Below, one piece after another: positions 28,857 through 39,512 of a DNA stretch of 64,000 nucleotides. The position numbers were made by a program, and so were the translations under genes. A model generated the notes under the pieces. It did not search any database. It had not been told where the DNA came from and saw only the letters and a list, made by a program, of their open reading frames with translations. Positions within the stretch are counted from its first letter, which is position 1. The number at the start of each line of letters is the position of its first letter. Source of the stretch: Cellulosimicrobium sp. ES-005. GTDB taxonomy: Bacteria; Actinomycetota; Actinomycetes; Actinomycetales; Cellulomonadaceae. Where the stretch lies: contig NZ_CP159290.1 in assembly GCF_040448685.1 (NCBI RefSeq), positions 4,526,001 to 4,590,000 of the forward strand, written 5' to 3'.

Positions 28857-30070
28857 CCACGCCGCGCGCCGTGGTCGGCCCGGGCGGGAGCCCACGGCTG
28901 CTGCGTCCGGCCACCTGGCCGTGGTGGGCGCAGGTCCTCGCGGTGTTCGCCCTCGCGCGCGGGGTGAGCGCGGCGATCCTCCTCGTCGTCGCGAGGTCCC
29001 AGGAGGCGAACCCCTGGACGGACGCCGCGCCGTCGTACCTGCCGTACGTCGCGCGCATGTGGGACGCGAGCTGGTACGAGCAGATCTACGCGTCCGGCTA
29101 CCCCGACACGCTCCCCGTGGGTCCCGACGGCGCCGTCGAGCAGAACGTCTGGGCGTTCTTCCCCCTGTTCCCGGCGCTCGTCCGCGCGCTCGACGCCGTG
29201 ACCGGCCTCGGGTGGGACGTGCTCGCGCCCACGGTCGCGCTCGTGTGCGGCGCCGGTGCCGTGCTCGTGGTCCACCGCCTCGTCACGACGGCGGGCGCCG
29301 CGGCGGTCGAGCGCAGGCCGGGCCTGCCGCTGGCGACGGTCCTGCTCGTGAGCGTGTTCCCCTCCAGCCCCGTGCTCCAGGTCGCGTACACGGAGTCGCT
29401 CGCCCTGCTCCTCGTGGCCTCCGCGCTCCTGCTGCTGGCCCGGCGCCGCTACGGGTGGGCGGCGCTCGTGATCGGCCTCCTCGGCTTCTCGCGCGCCGTC
29501 GCGCTGCCCATGGCGGCCGTCGTCCTGTGGCACGGTCTCGTCCGGTGGCGCCGGGGCGACCTGCGCGCCCCCGACGCCGCGCGCCTCGGCGGGCTGCTCG
29601 CGGTCGCCCTGGCCAGCGGCCTCGTGTGGCCGTGGGCGTGCAGCGTCGTCACGGGCGTGCACCAGGGGTACTTCCGCACGCAGGAGGCGTGGCGCGGGGG
29701 CGCGGAGGTCGTGCCGTTCGTCCCGTGGGTCGACGTGTCGCGGTGGCTCCTGGGCGACGCCGGTCCGTGGGTCCTCGCCCTCGTGCTGCTCGCGACGGCC
29801 GCCCTCGTGCTCAACCCGGTCGCGGCGCGGCTCGGCCCGGAGATGCAGGCCTGGTCCGGTGCGTACCTCGCCTACCTGGTCGCGGCGATCCAGCCGGGCA
29901 CGTCGCTGGTGCGGTTCCTGCTGCTCGCCTTCCCGCTCGCGGCGGTCACCGTCGGGTGGACGCGGTCGCGCCTGTGGCTGGCCGCCGTGACCGTCGCCGG
30001 CGTCGCGGGCCAGGCGTGGTGGGTGTGGTCGCTCTGGCGGCTCGTCCCGCCGTCCGGCTGGCCGCCGTGA
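28853..30070 (+). CDS. PIG-V-like mannosyltransferase family membrane protein
   Basis: The 405-residue protein has about ten hydrophobic segments and, in the first outside loop, WDASWYEQIYASGYPDTL. The aspartate with the WYxxIxxxGYP motif is typical of GPI mannosyltransferase/PIG-V-like GT-C enzymes of actinobacteria. NVWAFFPLFPALVR and YTESLALLL are further family motifs. It probably transfers mannose from a polyprenyl-phosphate donor to a cell-envelope glycan or protein; the acceptor cannot be told. The GTG start overlaps the folP2-like stop by four bases. Confidence 0.82.
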   Translation: MTTPRAVVGPGGSPRLLRPATWPWWAQVLAVFALARGVSAAILLVVARSQEANPWTDAAPSYLPYVARMWDASWYEQIYASGYPDTLPVGPDGAVEQNVWAFFPLFPALVRALDAVTGLGWDVLAPTVALVCGAGAVLVVHRLVTTAGAAAVERRPGLPLATVLLVSVFPSSPVLQVAYTESLALLLVASALLLLARRRYGWAALVIGLLGFSRAVALPMAAVVLWHGLVRWRRGDLRAPDAARLGGLLAVALASGLVWPWACSVVTGVHQGYFRTQEAWRGGAEVVPFVPWVDVSRWLLGDAGPWVLALVLLATAALVLNPVAARLGPEMQAWSGAYLAYLVAAIQPGTSLVRFLLLAFPLAAVTVGWTRSRLWLAAVTVAGVAGQAWWVWSLWRLVPPSGWPP

Positions 30071-30102
30071 CCCGGACGCCCGGGATGTCGGCACGGGTGA
30101 AC

Positions 30103-30139
30103 TAGACTGTCCTCGGGCGTCGTCCGAGGTCGGACGCCC
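30103..30139 (+). promoter_or_regulatory. Promoter and 5' hairpin of the DUF3117 gene
   Basis: TAGACT at 30103-30108 is a good -10, putting the transcript start near 30115. A hairpin begins exactly there: GGGC (30115-30118) with GCCC, and GTCCGA with TCGGAC, in 30115-30139. The leader is about 76 bases and the hairpin sits at its 5' end. Confidence 0.45.
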
Positions 30140-30190
30140 CTCCTCGCGCGCGCGGGGTGGACTCGGGACAACGGAAATGGAGTGCCATCG

Positions 30191-30358
30191 ATGGCTGCGA
30201 TGAAGCCGCGGACGGGTGACGGGCCGCTGGAGGTCACCAAGGAAGGGCGAGGCATCGTCATGCGGGTCCCGCTCGAGGGTGGCGGACGCCTGGTGGTCGA
30301 GCTCAACGCGACCGAGGCCAGCGAGCTGGGTGAGGCGCTCCAGGCCGTGGTGGGCTGA
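30191..30358 (+). CDS. DUF3117 domain-containing small protein
   Basis: The 55-residue protein begins MAAMKPRTGDGPLEVTKEGR and continues VMRVPLEGGGRLVVELNATE, which is nearly invariant across actinobacteria (Rv1211 family). No function is known; size and strand-rich pattern suggest a small beta domain. An ATG at 30191 follows GGAG. The preceding promoter and 76-base structured leader suggest high or controlled expression. The aminopeptidase gene starts immediately after the stop. Confidence 0.93.
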   Translation: MAAMKPRTGDGPLEVTKEGRGIVMRVPLEGGGRLVVELNATEASELGEALQAVVG

Positions 30359-31987
30359 TTGCCCGCACGTGAGCGCCGGGCGGCTCGTCTCCCCGGGCTG
30401 CCACGCGCGCTGCCCGAGGTGGTCGGCGCCCGGGGTGCCCTGAGCGACGCGGCGCTCCTCGACGACACGCAGGTCGACGCGGTCGTCGTGGCCGTCGCGC
30501 CTCCGCGCGAGGCCGAGGACGGTCTGCAACCGCGCGCGGGGACCGTCGACGCCACGGTGCGGTACGGCGTCGACCTCGCGGAGCTCGCCGAGCGCGCGGG
30601 CGGGCGTGCCTTCCGCGGCGCCTCCGGAGAGGTCGTGCGCGTCGACCTGCCGCGCGCGCACGCCGGGTCCGCGACGCGGCTCCCGTGGGCCGGCCTGCCT
30701 CCCCGGATCCTGCTGCTCGGGGTGGGGACCGGGACGACGACGGACCTCCGGCGCGCCGGCGCCGCGCTCGCTCGCGCGTCGCGCGGCCTGGAGCGCGTCG
30801 TCAGCGCCGCCACCGCCGACGCGGGCCCCGACGAGGTCCGGGCGTTCGTCGAGGGCTACCTGCTCGCCGCGTACGACCAGCCCCGCCAGAGCGGGTCACC
30901 ACGGCCCGCGGCGGAGGCACCCGCGGAGCAGCTCGTCCTGCTCACGCCCGAGGACCGGCCCGACGTCACGACGCCGATCGAGGCCGCGCACCGCGCGGCG
31001 GCGGCGACCTGGCTGGTGCGCGACCTCGCCAACATCCCGTCCGACGTGAAGGACCCGGCGTGGTTCGCCGACCGCGCGGTCGAGCTGGCCGACGCGCTCG
31101 GGCTCGACACGACGGTCCGCGGCCCCGCCGAGCTCGGTGCCGAGGGCTTCGGGGCGACCCTGGCGGTCGGGGCGGGCTCCGCGCGCCCACCGCGCCTCGT
31201 GACGGTCACCTACGACCCCGCCGACCACGGCGTCCTCCCGGTGGAGGCGGGCTCCGCCGCGCGGCACGTCGTCGTCGTCGGCAAGGGCATCACGTACGAC
31301 ACGGGCGGGCTCTCCATCAAGCCCCGCGAGGCGATGGTGCCGATGAAGACCGACATGGCGGGCGCCGCCGTCGCCCTGGCGGTCGTGCTCGGCGCCGCGC
31401 GCGCACGCTCCGACCGGCGGGTCACCGCGGTGCTCCCGCTGGCCGAGAACCACGTGGGCGCCGCCTCGTACCGCCCGGGGGACGTCCTGCGCACCTGGTC
31501 GGGTCGGACGGTCGAGGTGGCGAACACCGACGCGGAGGGCCGGCTCGTCCTCGCCGACGCGATCGCGTACGCCGTGGCCGAGCTCGCGCCCGACGTGCTC
31601 GTCGACGTCGCGACCCTGACCGGAGCGGCGAGCCTCGGCCTCGGCCGCGGGCACGGCGCGCTGTTCGCCACGGACGACACCGTGGCGGGGGCGCTGGAGG
31701 ACGCGGCGCTCGCCACCGGCGAGCGCGTGTGGCGGCTGCCGCTCGTCGAGGACTACGCGGGCGCTCTGCGCTCGGACGTCGCCGACCTCCGCCACGTCCC
31801 CGTCGAGAGCCCGGGCGGCGGGTCGATCACGGCCGCGCTGTTCCTGCGCGAGTTCGTCGGGGACGTGCCCTGGGCGCACCTCGACGTCGCCGGTCCGGCG
31901 CGGGCGACGGCCGACCGGCACGAGGTCGTCGCCGGGGCCACCGGGTACGGCGCGAGGCTCCTGCTCGAGGCGATCGACCGGCTCTGA
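30359..31987 (+). CDS. pepA: Leucyl aminopeptidase (M17)
   Basis: This 542-residue cytosolic metallo-exopeptidase has a variable N-terminal domain and a C-terminal catalytic domain with VVVVGKGITYDTGGLSIKP, MKTDMAGAAVAL, the family signature NTDAEGRLVLADAI and GAASLGLGRGHGALF. It removes N-terminal residues using two metal ions. The exact start is uncertain: TTG at 30359 directly follows the DUF3117 stop and gives the best length, while an in-frame GTG at 30419 is the alternative. It converges with the O-methyltransferase gene, with 12 bases between stops. Confidence 0.93.
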   Translation: MPARERRAARLPGLPRALPEVVGARGALSDAALLDDTQVDAVVVAVAPPREAEDGLQPRAGTVDATVRYGVDLAELAERAGGRAFRGASGEVVRVDLPRAHAGSATRLPWAGLPPRILLLGVGTGTTTDLRRAGAALARASRGLERVVSAATADAGPDEVRAFVEGYLLAAYDQPRQSGSPRPAAEAPAEQLVLLTPEDRPDVTTPIEAAHRAAAATWLVRDLANIPSDVKDPAWFADRAVELADALGLDTTVRGPAELGAEGFGATLAVGAGSARPPRLVTVTYDPADHGVLPVEAGSAARHVVVVGKGITYDTGGLSIKPREAMVPMKTDMAGAAVALAVVLGAARARSDRRVTAVLPLAENHVGAASYRPGDVLRTWSGRTVEVANTDAEGRLVLADAIAYAVAELAPDVLVDVATLTGAASLGLGRGHGALFATDDTVAGALEDAALATGERVWRLPLVEDYAGALRSDVADLRHVPVESPGGGSITAALFLREFVGDVPWAHLDVAGPARATADRHEVVAGATGYGARLLLEAIDRL

Positions 31988-31999
31988 CCGTCGGCGGCG

Positions 32000-32653
32000 T
32001 CAGCGGCGCACGGCGAGCAGGAGGCCGTCGCCGCTCGGGAGCAGCGCCGGCAGGACGCGCTCGTCCGAGCGCAGCGACCGGCCCACCTCGCGGACGATCG
32101 TCGTCACCTCGTCGCGCCGCGCCGGGTCGGCGACCCGGTCGTGCGACAGCGCGCCGTCGACCGCGAGCACGCCGCCCGGGCGGAGCAGGCGCAGGCCCTG
32201 CTCGACGTACTCGGGGTAGCTGTGCTTGTCCGCCCCCACGAGCACGAGGTCGTAGGCGCCGTCGGTGAGGCGGGGGAGGACCTCGCTCGCACGACCCGGG
32301 ATGGTGCGGGTCCGCGCCGAGGGCACGCCCTCCTCCGCGAAGGCCTCCTTCGCGGCGCGCTGGTGCTCGACCTCGACGTCGATCGTCGTGAGCACGCCGT
32401 CCGCCGGCATGCCGCGCAGGAGCCAGAGCGACGCCACGCCGGTACCGGTGCCGATCTCGACCACCGCGCGGGCGGCCAGCGAGGCCGCGAGCACCTGGAG
32501 CACCGCCCCCACGCCGGGGAGGACCGTCGGGCAGCCGAGCTCGGCGGCGCGGTCGCGCGCACGCAGGAGGACCTCGTCCTCGGGGACGAACTCCTCGCTG
32601 TACACCCAGCTCGCCGCCTTGGCGCTGCGGTGGGTGCCGACGTCGCTGGTGAT
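32000..32653 (-). CDS. O-methyltransferase (class I SAM-dependent, Rv1220c type), probable ATC start
   Basis: The roughly 217-residue protein reads [21 protein letters not shown], the SAM motif [16 protein letters not shown], and [20 protein letters not shown] plus [11 protein letters not shown], as in COMT-like bacterial O-methyltransferases. Its location divergent to sigE matches Rv1220c/Rv1221 in M. tuberculosis. The substrate is unknown. No ATG, GTG or TTG lies in frame at the expected place. AGGAGG followed by five bases and an in-frame ATC at 32653-32651 suggests an ATC start; the nearest canonical in-frame alternative adds about 50 residues that overlap the sigE promoter. Confidence 0.8.
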   Translation of the reverse strand: MTSDVGTHRSAKAASWVYSEEFVPEDEVLLRARDRAAELGCPTVLPGVGAVLQVLAASLAARAVVEIGTGTGVASLWLLRGMPADGVLTTIDVEVEHQRAAKEAFAEEGVPSARTRTIPGRASEVLPRLTDGAYDLVLVGADKHSYPEYVEQGLRLLRPGGVLAVDGALSHDRVADPARRDEVTTIVREVGRSLRSDERVLPALLPSGDGLLLAVRR

Positions 32654-32818
32654 CGGTGCCTCCTGGTGGTCCGTCGTCCGCGCGTGCGGCCCGGGACGGG
32701 ACGTCCCCGGCGGGTGCGCTGCCTCGGATCGTACCCGCCCCCTCCCACGGCGGCCCGCTCCCGCGCGGCGCGTGTGTGCACGGGCCGTGGACGTCGCGCG
32801 CACGTCCCGCGCGAGAGG

Positions 32819-32845
32819 GGGAACACCGGGAGGGTGCCGGACGTT
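32819..32845 (+). promoter_or_regulatory. ECF-type promoter, probable SigE autoregulation
   Basis: GGGAAC at 32819-32824 and CGTT at 32842-32845, with a 17-base spacer, match the GGAAC/CGTT consensus of SigE-like ECF sigma factors. The transcript would start a few bases before the ATG at 32857. Confidence 0.65.
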
Positions 32846-32856
32846 CTTCTGGGACG

Positions 32857-33483
32857 ATGGACGACGTGGACGACGCACGACCAGGGACGAGCACGCACGG
32901 GACGCAGGACGGGAGCGCGTGGGTGCCGCCGTCGTGGGACGAGATCGTCCGCGAGCACTCGGCACGCGTCTACCGGCTCGCGTACCGCCTCACCGGCAAC
33001 CGGCACGACGCCGAGGACCTCACGCAGGAGACGTTCGTCCGGGTGTTCCGCTCGCTGTCGAGCTACACGCCCGGCACGTTCGAGGGCTGGCTGCACCGGA
33101 TCACGACGAACCTCTTCCTCGACCAGGTGCGGCGCAAGCAGCGGATCCGCATGGAGGCCATGGGCGACGACGACGGCCAGTACCCGGCCCGTTCCGAGGC
33201 CCAGCCGGAGCGCGGCTTCGAGCACGCCAACCTCGACCACGACGTGCAGCGCGCGCTCGACGCGCTCTCGCCCGAGTACCGGGCCGCCGTCGTGCTGTGC
33301 GACATCGAGGGCCTGTCCTACGAGGAGATCGCCGTGACGCTCGGGATCAAGCTCGGCACGGTCCGCTCCCGCATCCACCGCGCACGGTCCCAGCTCCGCG
33401 CCGCCCTCCCGCACCGCGACCCCGCGGACCGCCCGGCGTCGGACGACGTGCCGACGCCCGTGGTCGCCCGGGGGGTGGCGTGA
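32857..33483 (+). CDS. sigE: ECF RNA polymerase sigma factor, SigE type
   Basis: This 208-residue sigma factor has region 2 ([50 protein letters not shown]) and region 4 ([38 protein letters not shown]). Gene order with the anti-sigma factor, HtrA protease and TatB matches SigE of mycobacteria, which answers envelope stress. ATG at 32857 was chosen because it sits just after the ECF-type promoter; the longer frame would run through that promoter. Its stop overlaps the anti-sigma start (GTGA). Confidence 0.92.
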   Translation: MDDVDDARPGTSTHGTQDGSAWVPPSWDEIVREHSARVYRLAYRLTGNRHDAEDLTQETFVRVFRSLSSYTPGTFEGWLHRITTNLFLDQVRRKQRIRMEAMGDDDGQYPARSEAQPERGFEHANLDHDVQRALDALSPEYRAAVVLCDIEGLSYEEIAVTLGIKLGTVRSRIHRARSQLRAALPHRDPADRPASDDVPTPVVARGVA

Positions 33484-34442
33484 CGCACCTCGGCTCCCGC
33501 CTCTCCGCGCTCGTCGACGGGCAGCTCACGCCCGCCGAGGCGGAGCGTGCGCTCGAGCACGTGGCGTGCTGCCCGCGGTGCGCCGCCGAGCTGTCGGCGG
33601 CGCGCGCCGCGCGCCGGGCGCTGAGCTCCGCCGGGCCGGTCGAGCCCGCTCCCGACCTCGCGGCCCGTCTGCTCGCGCTGTCCGCCCAGATCCCCTCGAC
33701 CGACGGCGACCCGCTGCGCTCCGCGCCCGTCGCGGGCGACCCCTGGACGCAGCCCGTCCCCCTCCCGCGCGGCGCCTGGAGCGGCGAGGTGCGCCGGGGG
33801 GCGGTGCGCCGACGGGTCGTCGGGCTGGTCGTGGGCGGTGTCGGCGTGGCCGCGATCGGCCTCTTCGCGCTCGGGGAGAGCCCGGTCGTCACCCCCGACC
33901 TCCATCGCAGCGACCCCCTCAACGTGCTGGCGCAGGCCGCGCCCCGGGCCACCGGGGCGCTCGTGGTGGGCGGGGCGCGCGCCTCGGACCGGTCCGCCGG
34001 CGACGAGGCGTCCGACGGCGACGGCGCCGCGGCGTTGGCGGCGCTCGACGCCCAGGGCTGGACCTGCCCGACGGTGCTCCCGGCGGGCTTCAGCGTGGTC
34101 GACGTGCGGGACGACGCCGCGCGGGGCGTCGTCGAGATCGACCTCGAGGCGCCGGGCGGCGAGGCCGTCGTACGCGAGCAGTCGGGTCTCCTGGACACCG
34201 CCGCGCTCGCGGGCGGGGAGACCTGGGACGTCGACGGCCGCCGGGTGCACGTGCTGTCCGAGGCGCCGTGGCACGTCGTCTGGCAGTCCGGCGACACGGT
34301 GATCGACGTCGTCGCCGACACCGAGCAGGAGACGGTCGCCGCCCTCGTGGCGGCCTTCCCGGCCCGTGACTACGATGCCGGGGTCCCGGCGCGCATCTCC
34401 CGGGGCTGGACGACCATGACAGGAGCGCTCGGCACCTCATGA
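33480..34442 (+). CDS. rseA: Membrane anti-sigma factor with zinc-type ASD (RseA-like)
   Basis: The 320-residue protein has an N-terminal anti-sigma domain with the HX3CX2C motif (HVACCPRC, near residue 29), a linker, one membrane helix around residues 120-140 ([19 protein letters not shown]) and an outside domain of about 180 residues. It should hold SigE inactive at the membrane until stress triggers release. Mycobacterial RseA is released by phosphorylation or proteolysis; the mechanism here is unknown. The GTG start overlaps the sigE stop and its own stop overlaps htrA by ATGA, so all three are co-translated. Confidence 0.87.
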   Translation: MTHLGSRLSALVDGQLTPAEAERALEHVACCPRCAAELSAARAARRALSSAGPVEPAPDLAARLLALSAQIPSTDGDPLRSAPVAGDPWTQPVPLPRGAWSGEVRRGAVRRRVVGLVVGGVGVAAIGLFALGESPVVTPDLHRSDPLNVLAQAAPRATGALVVGGARASDRSAGDEASDGDGAAALAALDAQGWTCPTVLPAGFSVVDVRDDAARGVVEIDLEAPGGEAVVREQSGLLDTAALAGGETWDVDGRRVHVLSEAPWHVVWQSGDTVIDVVADTEQETVAALVAAFPARDYDAGVPARISRGWTTMTGALGTS

Positions 34443-35905
34443 CCGACCCCCAGACCGGCCCTCAGCCCGGCCGTCAGACCGGCACCGAGCACCCCGGGGC
34501 GCCCGACGCCGCACGGAACCCGTTCGCGCCGCCGTCCGCGTACCGCAGCGTGCCGCCCGTCCCGCCGTCCGCGCCGGTCGGCCCCGGTCCGGTCCCGCCC
34601 CCGCCGGGCGCGGCCGTCCCGCCCCCGAGCGGGCCCCCGCCGGTCCCTGCTCCGGACGTCGCGCAGCCCGTCGCGCAGGATCCCGCGGACCCGTGGCAGA
34701 CCCTGCGCTCGTTCGGCGAGCCCGAGCCGCCGTCGGCGCCGACGCGACCCGGCGGCTCGGTGGACCCGACGCTCGTCGGTGTGCCGCGGGGTCCCGCGTC
34801 GCCGTCGCCGGGGCGCGGGCTGCGACCCGCCGTGGTGGCGGGCGTCACCGTGCTGGCGCTCGTCGCGGGAGCGCTCGGCGGCGTCGCGGCCGACCGGCTC
34901 CTCGGGCAGGACACGCCCGGGGCGTACTCGTCGGCCCTGCCGCCGGCGAGCGTCGAGCCGGGCGCCGACCGCCCTGCGGGCTCGGTGGCGGACATCGCGG
35001 CCACGGTGCTGCCGAGCGTCGTCTCGCTCCAGGTCCGCGGGTCCGACGGCGTCGCCACGGGGTCCGGCTTCGTCCTCCGCGAGGACGGGTACATCCTCAC
35101 GAACAACCACGTGGTCGCGGGGGCCGCCGACGGCGGGGACGTCGTCGTGCTGTTCTCGGACGGGCACGAGAGCCCGGCCGAGCTGGTCGGCCGGACCGTC
35201 GACTACGACCTGGCCGTCGTGAAGGTCGACGACTCAGGCCTGACACCGCTCGCGCTCGGCGACTCCGACGCCGTCGTCGTCGGGGACCCCGTGGTCGCGG
35301 TCGGTGCTCCGCTCGGTCTCAACGGGACCGTCACCACGGGCATCATCAGCGCGCTCAACCGCCCGGTCCAGGCCGGTGCCGCGGCCGAGACGGCGTTCAT
35401 CAACGCGATCCAGACCGACGCGGCGATCAACCCCGGCAACTCCGGGGGTCCGCTCGTCAACGGACGCGGCGAGGTCGTGGGCATCAACTCCGCCATCGCG
35501 CAGCCGCCGGGCAGCGCCTCGGCGACGGGGAGCATCGGTCTCGGCTTCGCCATCCCGTCCAACCAGGCGCGCCGGACCGCGGAGCAGCTCATCGCCGACG
35601 GCGTCGCGACCTACCCCGTGATCGGCGTGCTGCTCGACCAGCGGTACCAGGGCGAGGGCGTCCAGGTGTCGACCGACTCGCAGTCCGGGACGCCCGCGGT
35701 CACGCCCGACGGCCCGGCCGACGCCGCCGGGATCCGGCCCGGAGACGTGATCCTCTCGATCGACGGCCGGCCCGTCACCGAGTCGGACGAGCTCATCGTC
35801 GCGATCCGGGCGAAGGCCCCGGGAGACGCCGTGACGCTGCGGGTCCGCACGGGGGACCAGGAGCGCGACGTCCGCGTCGTCCTCGACGAGGCCACGAGCG
35901 AGTAG
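34439..35905 (+). CDS. htrA: HtrA/DegP-like serine protease with PDZ domain
   Basis: The 488-residue protein has a Pro-rich cytoplasmic N-terminus (about residues 1-135), one membrane helix (GLRPAVVAGVTVLALVAGAL) and an outside trypsin-like domain. The catalytic triad is seen in NNHVVAGA, DYDLAVVKVD and GNSGGPLVNG. A C-terminal PDZ domain includes AAGIRPGDVILSIDG. Such proteases degrade or refold damaged exported proteins and in mycobacteria belong to the SigE regulon. The TAG stop overlaps a putative promoter of tatB. Confidence 0.94.
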   Translation: MTDPQTGPQPGRQTGTEHPGAPDAARNPFAPPSAYRSVPPVPPSAPVGPGPVPPPPGAAVPPPSGPPPVPAPDVAQPVAQDPADPWQTLRSFGEPEPPSAPTRPGGSVDPTLVGVPRGPASPSPGRGLRPAVVAGVTVLALVAGALGGVAADRLLGQDTPGAYSSALPPASVEPGADRPAGSVADIAATVLPSVVSLQVRGSDGVATGSGFVLREDGYILTNNHVVAGAADGGDVVVLFSDGHESPAELVGRTVDYDLAVVKVDDSGLTPLALGDSDAVVVGDPVVAVGAPLGLNGTVTTGIISALNRPVQAGAAAETAFINAIQTDAAINPGNSGGPLVNGRGEVVGINSAIAQPPGSASATGSIGLGFAIPSNQARRTAEQLIADGVATYPVIGVLLDQRYQGEGVQVSTDSQSGTPAVTPDGPADAAGIRPGDVILSIDGRPVTESDELIVAIRAKAPGDAVTLRVRTGDQERDVRVVLDEATSE

Positions 35906-35914
35906 TCTGTCGGC
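35903..35914 (+). promoter_or_regulatory. Leaderless promoter: -10 TAGTCT overlapping the htrA stop codon
   Basis: TAGTCT at 35903-35908 includes the htrA TAG stop and lies 6 bases before the tatB GTG at 35915. Confidence 0.5.
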
Positions 35915-37982
<2,068 letters not shown>

Positions 37983-37985
<3 letters not shown>

Positions 37986-37995
37986 GGTTCGGGGC
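37983..37995 (+). promoter_or_regulatory. Leaderless promoter: -10 TAGGGT overlapping the upstream stop codon
   Basis: TAGGGT at 37983-37988 includes the TAG stop of the LigT-like gene, with 7 bases to GTG 37996. Confidence 0.6.
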
Positions 37996-39147
37996 GTGAC
38001 GCCGCCTCCCTCCGCCGCTCCCAGCGCCGTCCGGCGCACGAGGGAACGCGTGGAGGCGCTCGTCGAGTGGTGGAAGGACAGCCGTCCCGGGCGCGCGACC
38101 TACCGCTACCTGTACGCACGCGGTGCCCTGCTGTGCGGCGGCATCGCCTACTCGGCCCTGTTCTCCCTCTTCGCCGCGCTGACCATCGGCTACACCGTCT
38201 TCATGCAGGTCCTCGGCGGGAGCCAGGAGCTCATGGACGCCGTGTTCGGCGAGATCAACGAGCTCGTCCCCGGCCTCATCGCGGTCGACGGGGAGAAAGG
38301 CGTGATCGACCCGGACGACCTCCTCCTCCCGCCCGGCCTCAGCGTCACGAGCATCGTCGCCGGGGTCGTGCTGCTCTTCTCGGTCGTCTCCTTCATGTAC
38401 CACCTGCGCGGCGCCGTCCGGACGATGTTCGGCGTCAGCGACATCGGGCAGAGCCCCGTCCTCGCGCGGGCACGCGCCCTCCTCGGCTTCTTCCTCCTGG
38501 CGCTGAGCATGCTCGTCTCCGCCGTCGCGAGCATCGCCGTCTCCTCGATCGGCTACCAGCTCCTGGAGGCGCTCGGGCTCTCCGGAGGGCCCGCGATCCT
38601 CGTCACCGGCGCCGGGCTCGTGGTGAGCATCCTGCTCGACGCGCTCGTCGTCGTCGTGGTGGTCACGCTGCTGGCCGGCGTCCACGTGCGCCGCCGCGAC
38701 CTCCTCGTCGGGTCGCTCACCGCCGCCGTCGCGTTCGGCGTCCTGCGCTACCTCGGGTCGTCGTTCGTCGCGGGCAGCGCCAGCAGGAACGCGCTCCTCG
38801 CGTCGTTCGCCGTCCTCGTGACGCTCCTCATCCTCGTCAACTTCACCGCGCGCATCCTCCTCGCGGTGTGCGCCTGGATGGCGAACCCGCCCCGCCCGCC
38901 CGACCCGGAGCCCGACGGCCCCCGGCACGCCCGCGAGGGTCGCCCGGAGCTCCCGGTCGTCGACGGCACCCCCACGACCGACGCCCGGCACGCGCGCGTC
39001 GCCCGGCACGCGGCGTCCGCGGACGTCGGAGGCTCCGTCGTGGCCGTGTCGACGGAGGAGCGTCTCCGCGCCGGGCAAGGGTCCGGCCGACCCTGGAGCC
39101 CGATCGTCCGCGGCGTGCGCCGCGCTCGCCTCCCGCGCGGCGCGTAG
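37996..39147 (+). CDS. YihY/BrkB-type inner membrane protein
   Basis: The 383-residue protein has six predicted membrane helices and the YihY motifs RYLYARGALLCGGIAYSALFSLF, MYHLRGAVRTMFG and RRRDLLVGSLTAAVAFGVLRYL. Homologues were wrongly named ribonuclease BN; the function is not established. The C-terminal 90 residues are hydrophilic. The start GTG at 37996 fits the leaderless promoter; the longer frame from 37960 would overlap the previous gene. It converges with the sdh operon. Confidence 0.85.
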   Translation: MTPPPSAAPSAVRRTRERVEALVEWWKDSRPGRATYRYLYARGALLCGGIAYSALFSLFAALTIGYTVFMQVLGGSQELMDAVFGEINELVPGLIAVDGEKGVIDPDDLLLPPGLSVTSIVAGVVLLFSVVSFMYHLRGAVRTMFGVSDIGQSPVLARARALLGFFLLALSMLVSAVASIAVSSIGYQLLEALGLSGGPAILVTGAGLVVSILLDALVVVVVVTLLAGVHVRRRDLLVGSLTAAVAFGVLRYLGSSFVAGSASRNALLASFAVLVTLLILVNFTARILLAVCAWMANPPRPPDPEPDGPRHAREGRPELPVVDGTPTTDARHARVARHAASADVGGSVVAVSTEERLRAGQGSGRPWSPIVRGVRRARLPRGA

Positions 39148-39458
39148 CGGTCGGCGTCTGCGCCGGGTACGCGGTCAGGGTTTCGTGCCTGCGGGGTCGG
39201 GTCCGCGGTGGCGGGCGGTTCCTGGTCGAGATGCGAGTAGTGGCCCCTGCGGGCCTCGTTCTCGGGGCGATTTCTCGCTTCTCGTCAGCACGCGTGCGGC
39301 TCGTGGTGGCGCGTGGCGTCGTCGGCCGTGGGGCGGGCCGAGTGCGACGGGTCGACGTGTCGGCGGGTCAGGGACCTGGCCTGGGTCTGGAGGCTCGGGG
39401 GAGCGCTGACAGGTGCGGGCACGGCTCGACCACGCGGACCGCGAAGCCCGTGCGGACG
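39148..39458. other. Intergenic region of unknown content
   Basis: About 310 bases between the YihY-type gene and the sdh terminator. Base composition is less GC-rich than its neighbours and no frame shows actinobacterial codon bias on either strand. I see no RNA gene, repeat or gene remnant that I can name. Confidence 0.5.
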
Positions 39459-39495
39459 ACGCAGGGCGCCGACCGTGGCGGTCGGCGCCCTGCGT
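39459..39495 (-). terminator. Strong stem-loop terminator of the sdh operon
   Basis: A perfect 16-bp stem (39459-39474 with 39480-39495) and a 5-base loop, 17 bases beyond the sdhB stop. Confidence 0.85.
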
Positions 39496-39512
39496 GCGGG
39501 ACGTGCGAGGGA

